From Acidobacteriaceae bacterium (GTDB lineage Bacteria; Acidobacteriota; Terriglobia; Terriglobales; Acidobacteriaceae), in assembly GCA_025350325.1 (NCBI GenBank), contig JANXYB010000013.1:1-64000 (forward strand): a stretch of 64,000 nucleotides of DNA, read 5' to 3'. Made by a program: the position numbers and the translations under genes. Positions 8,081-16,739 of this stretch are shown here, piece by piece (positions within the stretch are counted from its first letter, which is position 1; every line of letters begins with the position of its first letter). Below the pieces are notes generated by a model that worked only from the letters and a program-made list of their open reading frames with translations, searched no databases and was not told the DNA's origin.

Positions 8081-8914
8081 TCAGGAATCAATCTGGCGCA
8101 GCCATTCAGCCAACAGGGATGCTACCTTTTGCGGCTGTTCGTAAGCTGCATAATGGCCGGCGTCGAGCAGGAGATGCGATTCACAACCGTCCAATGCAGA
8201 CTGATATTCATCCATCTCTGCCGGCGTGATGCCTGGGTCTTCGCCGCCGGCGATGGTGAAGACGGGAGCTGTGATGGTGGCCACGGTCGGGACAGAATCC
8301 GGCCGCGCAGCTAGGCCTGCCTGCACCGCGATGAGCGCGCCGGGCGTGAGAGTCATGCGGCTGCGCAGTTCCTGTTCGATGGCGGGTCGACGCTGCCGCG
8401 CAGTTGCTCCGATGAGGGTCTCCGCCAATCCGTCGAAGATTGCGGCAGTGCCTTGACTGCGCACTTCAGCGATGGTCGAGGCTCGCTTGGCGAGATTGGC
8501 GTCCGCGTCTGGTTGTGGTTTTGAACAGATGATGCCGAGCCCCAGCATGCGCTCAGGGGCGCGACGCCACAACTCCAGCATGACGTAGCCGCCAATAGAG
8601 CAGCCGACGAATACCGCCGCAGGCAATTGCAAATGATCGAGCAGGGCGAGAATGTCGGTCGCCAGTTGATCCATGGTGAGCGCGGGCGCGTCGGGCACAG
8701 ACTTAAAAAGCCCGACGGGCAGGTTCTCTCCAAGTTGAGACGTCCCGTGTCCTCGCAGGTCGGGAAGGATGGCGTGCACCCCTGCCAATTGGTCGATCAG
8801 GGGCAGCCAGTAAGCATGGTCAATGGGTGTGGGATGCAGAAAAACTACCGGCAATCCGGCTCCACGCTGCGTAAAGCTAAGCCGCGCCCCGTCGGACACA
8901 AGAGTTTCACTCAT
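8081..8914 (-). CDS. Alpha/beta hydrolase
   Basis: This is a 277-residue cytoplasmic alpha/beta-hydrolase. The oxyanion strand VVFLHPTP, the arginine motif DLRGHGTS, the nucleophile elbow GCSIGG (S106), the acid in IAGGEDPGI and the histidine in LDAGHYAAYEQP are all present and in order. It resembles the 3-oxoadipate enol-lactonase / haloperoxidase-like group, but no aromatic-degradation genes are nearby, so the substrate is unknown. Start ATG 8914 is the first start after an in-frame stop, and lies inside one unit of a 28-bp direct repeat. The zinc-ribbon PspC gene ends 43 bp upstream on the same strand, within the other unit. Confidence 0.88.
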   Translation of the reverse strand: MSETLVSDGARLSFTQRGAGLPVVFLHPTPIDHAYWLPLIDQLAGVHAILPDLRGHGTSQLGENLPVGLFKSVPDAPALTMDQLATDILALLDHLQLPAAVFVGCSIGGYVMLELWRRAPERMLGLGIICSKPQPDADANLAKRASTIAEVRSQGTAAIFDGLAETLIGATARQRRPAIEQELRSRMTLTPGALIAVQAGLAARPDSVPTVATITAPVFTIAGGEDPGITPAEMDEYQSALDGCESHLLLDAGHYAAYEQPQKVASLLAEWLRQIDS

Positions 8915-8965
8915 ACGCTTTCACTCATATATGAGTTTTTCACTCACACGCTCTCATTCATATAT
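8905..8965. repeat. 28-bp imperfect direct repeat across a gene junction
   Basis: Unit 1 (8905-8932) and unit 2 (8938-8965) match at 25 of 28 bases with a 33-bp period. Unit 1 holds the ATG of the alpha/beta hydrolase and unit 2 holds the TGA stop of the PspC gene. A perfect 12-bp palindrome CTCATATATGAG lies at 8924-8935. It looks like a local tandem duplication of a start region. Confidence 0.85.
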
Positions 8966-9275
8966 TAGGAGGATAAACTCCCGGCATGGGAAACGGCTCT
9001 TCCGGTATGCCGATCCAACCTGCCAGGTACGCGACGGCCACGAAGCCTCCAGAGAAAAAGAAAGCTAACACGGTCAGAATCCTAACCAGGGATGTGTCCC
9101 ATCCGTTGGCCTGCGCGATGCCAATGCAAACGCCTGCAATCTGCCGGCCCGCATGCGGTCTCACCAGCGGCCAGCCATGCATTGGCGCCGCGACCGAGAC
9201 CACATTTCCGCAATTTGAGCAGAAGCGCGCGCTGGGCGGCAGCCCCGCTCCACACCGTTGACAATAAAAGGCCAT
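8958..9275 (-). CDS. Zinc-ribbon plus PspC-domain membrane protein
   Basis: This is a 105-residue protein. Residues 1-25 form a zinc ribbon (CQRCG and CSNCG, two CxxC pairs). A PspC domain follows (about 40-98: IAGVCIGIAQANGWDTSLVRIL, then a transmembrane segment FFFSGGFVAVAYLAGWIGIPE). PspC proteins sit in the inner membrane and take part in envelope-stress responses, but no pspA or pspF is near. The ATG at 9275 has GGAGG 5 nt upstream, an unusually strong site. It is transcribed leftward, probably with the alpha/beta hydrolase. Confidence 0.88.
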   Translation of the reverse strand: MAFYCQRCGAGLPPSARFCSNCGNVVSVAAPMHGWPLVRPHAGRQIAGVCIGIAQANGWDTSLVRILTVLAFFFSGGFVAVAYLAGWIGIPEEPFPMPGVYPPNI

Positions 9276-9365
9276 GCGAACCTCCGGAATTAGACTATCA
9301 ATTCCTAATACAAATACGGGAAAGACCTGTTCCCAGTTCCCCTCCGGCTGTTTGTGAGCGACTGA

Positions 9366-10583
9366 TCAATCATGGTGGTACGGATTCTTGAGGCGTTTTC
9401 GCGCAGTATCGGCACGCGAGGTGCGCGGCCCGGCATCAACGGCGGATTGGTAGTCATGCACCGCCTTGTCGCGCTGCCCCAACAAATCCCGACATTCGCC
9501 GGCCGCCAGCAGCGAACGCACTTTGAGTTCAGAACCGGCATTTTTGATCGTTGCGGCTTCCTCGTATGCCTCTGCCGACTCTGCATAATGGCGCTGGCCG
9601 CGCAGGGCGTCGCCTAGGCCAAAGTACGTCAGTTCCAGGCGCGCTTCGGGAAAGTAGCCTGCTTTTGCGTTCTCGGCGAGGATGCTGCGATATGCGTCCA
9701 CTGCCTGCATGCCCTCGCCCGCATCTTTGCGTAGATTCGCCTCTTCAATGCAGAAGAGATAATTGCGCGGATACTGCCGCCTGAGACTGCGGACCACCTC
9801 AACGGCCTCTCTATAGCGGCCCTCGCGACGCAGAAAGAGAGCAAGCACAATGCGGGCCTCAACGTTAGTGGCCGCACCATGTTTGGCGTCGTCCTCAAGC
9901 CGCTCGAGGCCATTGCTTTTCGACCCCGTGATGCCAGCAAAACCAATCAGCAGCTTGAATGGAATGGGCAGCGCCCCGACCACGTATTCGTAGACACCAA
10001 CCACTAGCTGCGCGTCGACGTATTCCGGATCGAGTTGCAACAGGCGTGCATGGTCGTCCTTGGCCTTGTTAGCGAGACGCAGTCCAGTCCCAAACCCGTG
10101 TTGAACCATGGCGACGTAGGTACACTTCAGGCTTCGTGCCCAGCCGCGCGCATAGAGTGCATCGCGGTCATTGCTGTTTTCACTCAGCCGCAGATCGGCT
10201 TCGTGGATAGCTTCATCGGCAAGCCCCATGATCCGGTCGCGAATCTGCGGATCTTCGTCGGTCGCGTGACGCCCAGTGAGAAAGCCGTCGTTGGCATAGA
10301 AGGTGGTGTCTAGCAAATCCTGCCGGTAAAGTTCCTGGAAAAGAATCGCGTCCAGCAGCAACGTGGTAGCTTGCGGGTCGCCAGGATGCGCTTCATGGAA
10401 GCGTTCAAAACGCTCCACCGCCGCCGGGTAATCCATCAAATAGAAATGCGCGTACCCATCGCGTACCAGGGGATCGCTGTTCAGTGGATTGGTATGTGCA
10501 TTGGACGCCCGGCCGACGTTCGCAGAGCTCAGGATCGCGATGACCAGGGCAACTCTGCAAATCTCCCGCATTGCTTTGTTCAA
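9366..10583 (-). CDS. Secreted TPR-repeat protein
   Basis: This is a protein of about 405 residues with a signal peptide (MREICRVALVIAILSSANVGRA) and helical TPR-type repeats through the rest (for example YAHFYLMDYPAAVERFERF, ALFLRREGRYREAVEVVRSL and ESAEAYEEAATI), suggesting a periplasmic scaffold. The function is unknown. I start at TTG 10583 because AAGGAG (10592-10597) lies 8 nt upstream and the signal peptide follows after three residues. Starting at the far end of the open frame (10781) would overlap the divergent pyrF. A segment near the centre (about 195-225: VVGALPIPFKLLIGFAGITGS) is hydrophobic and not TPR-like. Confidence 0.82.
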   Translation of the reverse strand: MNKAMREICRVALVIAILSSANVGRASNAHTNPLNSDPLVRDGYAHFYLMDYPAAVERFERFHEAHPGDPQATTLLLDAILFQELYRQDLLDTTFYANDGFLTGRHATDEDPQIRDRIMGLADEAIHEADLRLSENSNDRDALYARGWARSLKCTYVAMVQHGFGTGLRLANKAKDDHARLLQLDPEYVDAQLVVGVYEYVVGALPIPFKLLIGFAGITGSKSNGLERLEDDAKHGAATNVEARIVLALFLRREGRYREAVEVVRSLRRQYPRNYLFCIEEANLRKDAGEGMQAVDAYRSILAENAKAGYFPEARLELTYFGLGDALRGQRHYAESAEAYEEAATIKNAGSELKVRSLLAAGECRDLLGQRDKAVHDYQSAVDAGPRTSRADTARKRLKNPYHHD

Positions 10584-10763
10584 CCGGAAATCTCCTTGGC
10601 GCATCGCACGGCAAACCGCGATGGCTTCGCAACACGGCAGCAGCGAAGGCAGCATCAGTGTAACGGACCGGGAGGGCGTTGGACTTTGCAGTGAGCATTT
10701 GTAAGTGCGCCTAAGGTTTGCGTCACGGTCGACACTGCTCTGAAAAACCCATAGGATTTGAGC

Positions 10764-11552
10764 ATGGCCTTTGCCGATCAATTCATTTCATCCTCTACAC
10801 CAGGAGCGGCACCGAATTTAGATCCTCGCATCCAAGCTCGGGACAAGTTGATTGTCGCTCTAGATGTGCCTGACTCTGCCTCGGCGCTCCCTCTGATTGA
10901 CCGGCTCGAAGACACCTGCCAATGGTTCAAGGTGGGATTGGAATTGTTCATTGCCACCGGCCCGAGCCTTGTGCAAACGATCATTGCGAGGGGTCATTCG
11001 GTCTTCCTCGACCTCAAACTTCACGACATTCCCAATACGGTGGCGGGCGCAGTGCGTTCGGCCGCGTCGATGGGGGTGCGGATGCTGACGGTTCACGCCG
11101 CCGGAGGCCCGACCATGCTTGGCGCCGCACGCGAGGCTCTTGATGCGGTGTCTAATCCGCTGACGCTGCTTGCAGTGACCGTACTCACCAGCATGGATTC
11201 TGCGGAAATGAATGCAACCGGCATTGACCGGACCGCGACCGACCAGGTCACGCTCCTGGCGCGGATGGGAGTTGCGGCTGGAATTCGCGGCTTCGTCTGC
11301 TCGCCGCAGGAGGTGGCCATCCTGCGAAAACTGGCGGGGCCAGCGGGGGTGCTGGTGATACCAGGGATCCGGCCTGCGGGCGCGCCGGTTGGCGATCAGA
11401 AGCGCATCGCTACGCCCGGCGACGCGCTAACGCAGGGCGCAAGCTACCTGGTCGTGGGACGGCCGATTACGCAGGCCCAGGAACCCGCCAAGGCCGCCGA
11501 CGCTATCTTGCGTGAAATGGCCGAGGCGATTCGTCAGCTACAAAGTGCTTAA
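10764..11552 (+). CDS. pyrF: Orotidine 5'-phosphate decarboxylase PyrF
   Basis: PyrF decarboxylates orotidine monophosphate to UMP, the last step of de novo pyrimidine synthesis. LIVALDVP opens the barrel. The catalytic charge network is D83, K85 and D88 in FLDLKLHDIPNTV. VIPGIRP and ASYLVVGRPIT are the phosphate-binding loops. The protein is 262 residues, type 1 family. ATG 10764 has AGGA 7 nt upstream; a TTG six bases earlier has no advantage. It is transcribed alone, divergent from the TPR gene, and no other pyr gene is near. Confidence 0.96.
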   Translation: MAFADQFISSSTPGAAPNLDPRIQARDKLIVALDVPDSASALPLIDRLEDTCQWFKVGLELFIATGPSLVQTIIARGHSVFLDLKLHDIPNTVAGAVRSAASMGVRMLTVHAAGGPTMLGAAREALDAVSNPLTLLAVTVLTSMDSAEMNATGIDRTATDQVTLLARMGVAAGIRGFVCSPQEVAILRKLAGPAGVLVIPGIRPAGAPVGDQKRIATPGDALTQGASYLVVGRPITQAQEPAKAADAILREMAEAIRQLQSA

Positions 11553-11581
11553 CGACCTGCCATTCTTGTATGCTGTTGTAA

Positions 11582-12586
11582 ATGGCAAAACAAGTGTGGA
11601 TGGTTCGGTCAGGCCGCGACTCGGCCTTTATCGAAGACTTTCTAACGCGTCAGATCGTCGCGATTGGGTGGTCGAAGCTTGGTGATCTTTCAGCCGTTCA
11701 CACCCGCAGAGAGATAAGCCAACTAATAGAGAAGTGCTGGCCTGAAGATAATAAATCTCAACACTCGATAGGTGCGGGGCAGGTTTACAGGTTTCGGGAG
11801 GAACTCGTAGTAGGAAAGGTCGTCGTCACGTACGATTCCGCTCGCAGAGTTTACCACCTCGGAATTATCACAGGCGAATACGCCTACCATCCTGAAAACG
11901 ACCCTGAACTGGCACACACAAGGTCGGTAAAATGGGAAAAGGAAATCTCGAGAGATGGTTTATCAGCGGAAACCAAGAATTCGCTGGGATCCATTTCAAC
12001 GATTTTTTGCGTTTCCCTTTCTGCCTCAGAAGAGATATTCCGTTCAAACCCTACCAAGATGAAACAAGAAGAAATCTCAGAAGAGTCAAGTAGAAATGAC
12101 ATCGAAGCCGAGACCGAAGTCAGAAAAGATACGGAACAGCGAGCCCTCGAATTTCTACAAGACCGGTTGAGCAAGCTGGACTGGAACGAGATGCAAGAAC
12201 TCGTCGCGGGACTATTACGTGCAATGGGGTATAAGACCCGCGTTTCTCCAGCCGGACCTGATCGGGGAAGAGACATAGTCGCCTCGCCTGACGGATTTGG
12301 CTTTCAGTCTCCCAAAATAGTAGTCGAAGTAAAACATCGCAAAGGCGCGATGGGTGCACCTGAAGTACGCAGCTTTGTTGGTGGCCTCCGTTCGAATGAT
12401 AACGGCCTATACGTTAGTTCCGGCGGCTTTACCCGCGAAGCGCGTTACGAAGCTGACCGAACGAATCAAAACCTGACCCTGATGGATTCCGATGATTTGG
12501 GCAAGGCCATTGTCGATCACTACGACAGTATGGATTCCGACACGAAAGCACTATTGCCGCTTAAAAAAATTTACTGGCCTGTGTAG
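11582..12586 (+). CDS. Solitary Mrr-type restriction endonuclease
   Basis: This is a 334-residue protein with two parts. Residues about 1-150 (VWMVRSGRDSAFIEDF, IVAIGW, LVVGKVVVTYDSARRVYHLGIITGEYAY) form a beta-rich N-terminal domain of the type seen in front of Mrr nucleases; I suspect a PUA/EVE-like fold that could read modified bases. A charged linker follows (about 155-190). Residues about 195-330 are the Mrr_cat PD-(D/E)xK nuclease: DWNEMQELVAGLLRAMGY, D231 in GPDRGRDI, and E249-V-K251. Mrr enzymes cut DNA carrying foreign methylation (type IV restriction). No methyltransferase or specificity subunit is adjacent. The gene is visibly more AT-rich than pyrF, which suggests acquisition by transfer. 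It starts 29 bp after pyrF. Confidence 0.87.
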   Translation: MAKQVWMVRSGRDSAFIEDFLTRQIVAIGWSKLGDLSAVHTRREISQLIEKCWPEDNKSQHSIGAGQVYRFREELVVGKVVVTYDSARRVYHLGIITGEYAYHPENDPELAHTRSVKWEKEISRDGLSAETKNSLGSISTIFCVSLSASEEIFRSNPTKMKQEEISEESSRNDIEAETEVRKDTEQRALEFLQDRLSKLDWNEMQELVAGLLRAMGYKTRVSPAGPDRGRDIVASPDGFGFQSPKIVVEVKHRKGAMGAPEVRSFVGGLRSNDNGLYVSSGGFTREARYEADRTNQNLTLMDSDDLGKAIVDHYDSMDSDTKALLPLKKIYWPV

Positions 12587-12816
12587 CCCATCGCGGCTCT
12601 CACGACCTCGAAAATAGAAATATTTCTTATCAATAAACTCAATCGTGCATTACAAAAATGACACGATTGGAAAGACCGACTTTCCACTTGAGCTTTAACC
12701 TGATGAACTCAAGTGACCACTGGAAGTTTTCGTGGACTCGCACGTGAACAGGAGAGATAGACTCCGTCGGGTACGCCGCGGGCCTCCATCGCAAATTTGA
12801 AGCGTACCAAACAGCA

Positions 12817-12840
12817 AGGGCGCGACCGTAGCCGCGCCCT
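12817..12840 (-). terminator. Possible terminator of the M48 gene
   Basis: AGGGCGCG and CGCGCCCT make a perfect 8-bp stem with an 8-nt loop, 24 bp past the stop of the leftward M48 gene. Only a weak T-rich tract (TTGCTGTTTGG) follows on that strand, so termination is uncertain. The rest of 12587-12863 shows nothing else. Confidence 0.5.
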
Positions 12841-12863
12841 GATAGATCTCGCGATCGGTCAAA

Positions 12864-14330
12864 TCAGTTTTGATCCTCGCGGCGATGCAGCGTGGGCTTG
12901 TCGTCGTCTGACTTGTCGCTGGCCTGACCGTTCTTGTCGTCCGTGCCGGTGCTGGCGCGGCGCAATGACGGCTTCTTGCCATCCTTGGTATCGGTGAGGC
13001 GGCGCTTGTTTTCGATGCGAGCCAGGCGGGCCTTCACGTCGTCGAATTCTGAAGTGGTGACCGTGTATTCATCGCGCGCCGGCAGAATGCGAGCAATCTC
13101 TTCCTGCGAATGGAAGATGCGATCTGAGTTTTGTGGATGATCGGAGAAAGTCTTGGCGACCAGGCCGGGCTTGCGCTTCTCGAGAGCCTGCACCTTTTCA
13201 AAGAAGCTGATGAGAGCCTGCGGATCGTAACCGGCGCGGTACATGTATTGCACACCGAGATAATCCGCCTGCGCCTCGAACTCACGCGAGAAGTGAAGGA
13301 ACGTGATCGGCACGGCGAGCGAGGCCGCTTCATAAATGCCGTATCCTGTCCAACCGCCGATGAAGATAAGCGGAATGGTGCCTAGCTGTGCGTAGTTCAT
13401 CCGGGTCTGTTCACGCACAGCGTGATGCGCGCAGACGTGGGCTGTTTCGTGCGCCATGACACCGGCCAGCTCTGCTTCTTCGTCCGCATTAAGGATGAGG
13501 CCCGAGTTGACATAGAAGAATCCGCCGGGCAAAGCCATGGCGTTGATTTCATCCGAGTCGATGACCTTGATGGTGAAGGGCACCTTGCAATCAGAATTCT
13601 TTACGATGTTCTGTCCGATGCGGTTTACGTATTCAGTGATCGTGGGATCGGTAATGAACTTGGTGCTCTTCTCGATCTCCATCGCATACATCTTGCCCAT
13701 CTTGATCTCGGTGTCGGTGGAGTACCAGTTGCCCATGCCGCGACCGCCAATGTCGCGATTGCCGACCGAGCTGACGTCGTCGACACTCCCCTTTTTGACG
13801 TTCACTTTCTGGCTGCCGACTTCGACTACCTTTTCAGGATTCACTGCGGCGGCTGGAACGTCGCCGGCAACGGCGGTCGTACCCGGCTTGCACGGCTGTG
13901 TAGCCGAGGCGTCGGTCGAGGCCTTGTCTTTGGACTTCTTGTCCTTTTTATCTTTCTTGTCTTTTTTGTCGTTCGAATTGGTAGCCGCAGGGGCGGGGGT
14001 GCAATCGGCGGCAGAATTGTTAGCCTGGGTACCCGAGGTTGCGCCGCCGGGGGTCGAGGTCGAGACCGGAGCCGTCGGAGCTGGATCCTTAGGAGTGCCG
14101 GGCGCGGGCGCACCGGTTTGCGGCGTATCGCTGGCTACGGGGACGGTTCCAGGAGCGGGCTGATCCGCAGGCTGTGTCGTAGGCGAAGGAGTACTGGGAG
14201 CCGAGGTAGTACTGGACGGACTTGTTTGGGGCGTGTTTTGTGCCCATAACGAGGTGGCCGTCGTCAAAGCCAGTCCTATCGCCAACGTTACGCCCAATTC
14301 TGCCTTTGATTTATTAAAAGCTATTCTCAT
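12864..14330 (-). CDS. Secreted M48-family metalloprotease
   Basis: This is a zinc protease of 488 residues. A signal peptide (to LWAQ, about 30) is followed by a long low-complexity region (31-160) rich in Thr, Pro and Ala, including a lysine/aspartate run of DKK repeats at 121-136. The peptidase M48 domain spans about 205-420: the zinc motif HETAH at 294-298 and a third ligand in SREFEAQADYLG. SDHPQNSDRI is typical of BepA/LoiP-like periplasmic proteases that handle outer-membrane proteins. There is no C-terminal TPR as in BepA; instead the last 50 residues are charged. I chose ATG 14330 after GAGGTGAGGTC. An upstream start at 14387 would add 19 residues before the signal peptide. Confidence 0.9.
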   Translation of the reverse strand: MRIAFNKSKAELGVTLAIGLALTTATSLWAQNTPQTSPSSTTSAPSTPSPTTQPADQPAPGTVPVASDTPQTGAPAPGTPKDPAPTAPVSTSTPGGATSGTQANNSAADCTPAPAATNSNDKKDKKDKKDKKSKDKASTDASATQPCKPGTTAVAGDVPAAAVNPEKVVEVGSQKVNVKKGSVDDVSSVGNRDIGGRGMGNWYSTDTEIKMGKMYAMEIEKSTKFITDPTITEYVNRIGQNIVKNSDCKVPFTIKVIDSDEINAMALPGGFFYVNSGLILNADEEAELAGVMAHETAHVCAHHAVREQTRMNYAQLGTIPLIFIGGWTGYGIYEAASLAVPITFLHFSREFEAQADYLGVQYMYRAGYDPQALISFFEKVQALEKRKPGLVAKTFSDHPQNSDRIFHSQEEIARILPARDEYTVTTSEFDDVKARLARIENKRRLTDTKDGKKPSLRRASTGTDDKNGQASDKSDDDKPTLHRREDQN

Positions 14331-14404
14331 GACCTCACCTCTGAACCGTTTACCCCGGGGCACCGTGACTTGGGGGAACCCTTGCATGATTAGACGCTAA
14401 GATG

Positions 14405-14426
14405 CCCCTATCCGACAGCATAGGGG
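14405..14426. promoter_or_regulatory. Inverted repeat between divergent genes
   Basis: CCCCTAT (14405-14411) and ATAGGGG (14420-14426) form a perfect 7-bp inverted repeat with an 8-nt spacer. It lies in the 235-bp space between the M48 protease (leftward) and the SpoIIE phosphatase gene (rightward), where an operator for one or both would be expected. No regulator can be named. Confidence 0.4.
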
Positions 14427-14565
14427 AGATAATTCGCTCGAGGCGACGCATATTGCCTTTTTCGGCCGGGATACAGTGCCAGCAACGTACCGCCAACTCC
14501 GAATCGCTTGGATGTAGCTGCCGACTGAAGTACAGTGGAGAACACGTAGAAAGCGAGGAGGCACG

Positions 14566-16671
14566 GTGCGTCGGGAGTCCGTCTTGGTAGTTCCATTGTT
14601 GTTGAGTATGGCTCTGCAAGTGATTGCGCAGCAACCGCATCCGCCCGCCCCGATTCCTGGTTTTCTACACCGGCATGCCCCCAGACCGCCCCAAAAGGTC
14701 GAACCCCCTCCCCCTACAACTTCGACGGTAATCGACGCCACAAATCTGGGTTCTCCGATGGTCCTCGACAAGCCTTGGCGCGTAGGAATCTCGACCGGTT
14801 CTGCGGCGGCCAAGCCCGATTTTGACGATTCTGCCTGGGCTATCCGCGACGCACGTGGGTCGTTCGCCGACGTTTCCGGCGGCGACGATGACGCTGACCA
14901 TATAGACGGCCACCACCGGCGGTTCGCGTGGTTTCGGCTGCACCTCAAGCTGGCGCCCAATCACGGGCCCATTGCCCTGCTGATCGAGTTGCCGATTACC
15001 CAAAATACCACGGTATCTTTTGGGGACCGAAACCCTGGGGCCGACGTTTTTGTGAACGGCAAGCAGATATTGCCTGAGGGACCGCACCCCGACGCGACCT
15101 ACCGGTTCCAGCCAATTTCGCGCGTGTACAACTTGGGGCTCGACCCGTCTGAGACCTCGGTTACGCTGGCTGTGCGCACCCTCTACATCCCGTTTGGATT
15201 TACGGCTTACACCAGCTTTTTTGCGACGCGAACGTTCCGCCTCGGCGATCCAGACGACCTGCATCACAACCTCGAACTTTGGACAGTCCACAATCTTTTT
15301 GAGCGCCTGCCCCGCCTGGTGAATGCGGTACTGCTGACGGTACTAGCTGTGTTTCTGCTGGTGCTCTATCTCACTCAAAAAGGCCATGTGGAATATCTTT
15401 GGCTGGCATTGCACGAACTTTTCCAGGCACCCATCGGGTTCATCGACCTCGCCGGCGGCTCGGCATATCTCGACCATCTTTGGTACATGGCGATTATGCT
15501 GGAACTGGTTTGCATCTCTGCCTATCTATATTTCGAGTTTTTGATTTCGTTCCTGGCTCTGCGCCGGCGCTGGTTCATCAGCCTGCTTCGCTATACTGCC
15601 CCGTTGCTCGCTTTGGTAGGTCCGGTGACTTTGTTGATGGGCAGCCACAGTTCCACCGGTCTGATCCTGATGGGCCTCGTCTTCGGCGGAACGCTGTTCT
15701 GGATTATTGGCTGGTTGGTATTCATAGTCATCACGCTGCTCTGGGCAACAGCGCGGCGCAACTTTGAGGCTGGGCTGCTGCTCATTCCGCTGGCGCTCAC
15801 TCTGGTCGGCATCATCGAACCCATTCTTTTGGGCGGCATGGGCGATTATGGCGGCCGGTCGTATCACTCGCCGCTAACGCTACAGGCTGGACCTATCCCC
15901 ATCCATTTTGCGGCAATCGCGGACTTTGCCGGTCTGCTCTCGATCATCATCATTATTTTTGTCCGCTTTCTCCGCATTCAGCATGACCAGGAGCGCGCCA
16001 ATGGTGAATTGGCCGCGGCTCGCAGCGTGCAGGAGCTGATGATTCCACGCGAGAAGTTAGAGACGCCCGGATTTGAAGTCGATTCCGTCTACAACCCGGC
16101 TCATGAGGTCGGCGGCGATTTCTTCCATGTGGAGTCAACGTCGGACGGCGGCCTGCTCGTAGTCATCGGCGACGTGGCCGGCAAAGGTCTGCAGGCGGCT
16201 ATGAATGTATCCATGCTAATGGGCGCACTGCGGCGCGCACCCGACAAAGTTCCCTCTAAAATCCTTAAATCGTTGAATCGCGTTTTGCTGGGCAGCGACA
16301 GCTTCACCACCTGCCAGGCTGCTTGGTTTGGTCCCGATGGCGAAGTTGTTTTAGCAAATGCAGGCCACCTGCCGCCCTACTTAAACAGTCAGGAAGTTGC
16401 GCTCCCCGGCGGCTTGCCACTTGGGGTGATCGCCGATGTCAGTTACGACGAAGTCCGGTTGTACTTGCATCCAGGCGATCGCCTGCTGCTGATGTCTGAC
16501 GGCGTGGTCGAGGCGCGTCAGCCGTCCGGTGAATTATTCGGATTCGAACGCGTGCACAACCTCAGCAACCAATCGGCGTTCTACATTGCGGATGCAGCCA
16601 GGACATTTGGTCAAGAAGACGATATTACCGTCCTCACGGTAAGGCGCATGGCAAAGGCAATGGCGGCATAG
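14566..16671 (+). CDS. Membrane-bound SpoIIE/RsbU-type serine phosphatase
   Basis: This 701-residue protein starts with a signal peptide. An extracytoplasmic beta-rich sensor region follows (about 50-230: DFDDSAWAIRD, DVFVNGKQILPEG, resembling a galactose-binding-like jelly roll). Next come about seven transmembrane helices (about 245-475) and a cytoplasmic PP2C SpoIIE domain (about 495-695). The domain has the metal-binding aspartates in HEVGGDFFHV and VVIGDVAGKGLQAA, plus LLLMSDGVVEA and QEDDITVLTV. RsbU-type phosphatases act on anti-sigma-factor antagonists in partner-switching stress control. No rsbV or rsbW is next to it. GTG 14566 follows AGGAGG by about 6 nt. Confidence 0.88.
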   Translation: MRRESVLVVPLLLSMALQVIAQQPHPPAPIPGFLHRHAPRPPQKVEPPPPTTSTVIDATNLGSPMVLDKPWRVGISTGSAAAKPDFDDSAWAIRDARGSFADVSGGDDDADHIDGHHRRFAWFRLHLKLAPNHGPIALLIELPITQNTTVSFGDRNPGADVFVNGKQILPEGPHPDATYRFQPISRVYNLGLDPSETSVTLAVRTLYIPFGFTAYTSFFATRTFRLGDPDDLHHNLELWTVHNLFERLPRLVNAVLLTVLAVFLLVLYLTQKGHVEYLWLALHELFQAPIGFIDLAGGSAYLDHLWYMAIMLELVCISAYLYFEFLISFLALRRRWFISLLRYTAPLLALVGPVTLLMGSHSSTGLILMGLVFGGTLFWIIGWLVFIVITLLWATARRNFEAGLLLIPLALTLVGIIEPILLGGMGDYGGRSYHSPLTLQAGPIPIHFAAIADFAGLLSIIIIIFVRFLRIQHDQERANGELAAARSVQELMIPREKLETPGFEVDSVYNPAHEVGGDFFHVESTSDGGLLVVIGDVAGKGLQAAMNVSMLMGALRRAPDKVPSKILKSLNRVLLGSDSFTTCQAAWFGPDGEVVLANAGHLPPYLNSQEVALPGGLPLGVIADVSYDEVRLYLHPGDRLLLMSDGVVEARQPSGELFGFERVHNLSNQSAFYIADAARTFGQEDDITVLTVRRMAKAMAA

Positions 16672-16739
16672 TCACCAGGTTCGGACCTCGATCACGATTA
16701 AAATACAACGGGCCTGCTCACGTTTTGCATCGTAGGCGT

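Noticed and set aside
13422-14249. Long plus-strand frame opposite the M48 protease
   Set aside because: It is the antisense of a gene with clear HExxH motif and signal peptide. Its composition (Arg/Gly-rich runs) follows from the low-complexity repeat on the other strand.
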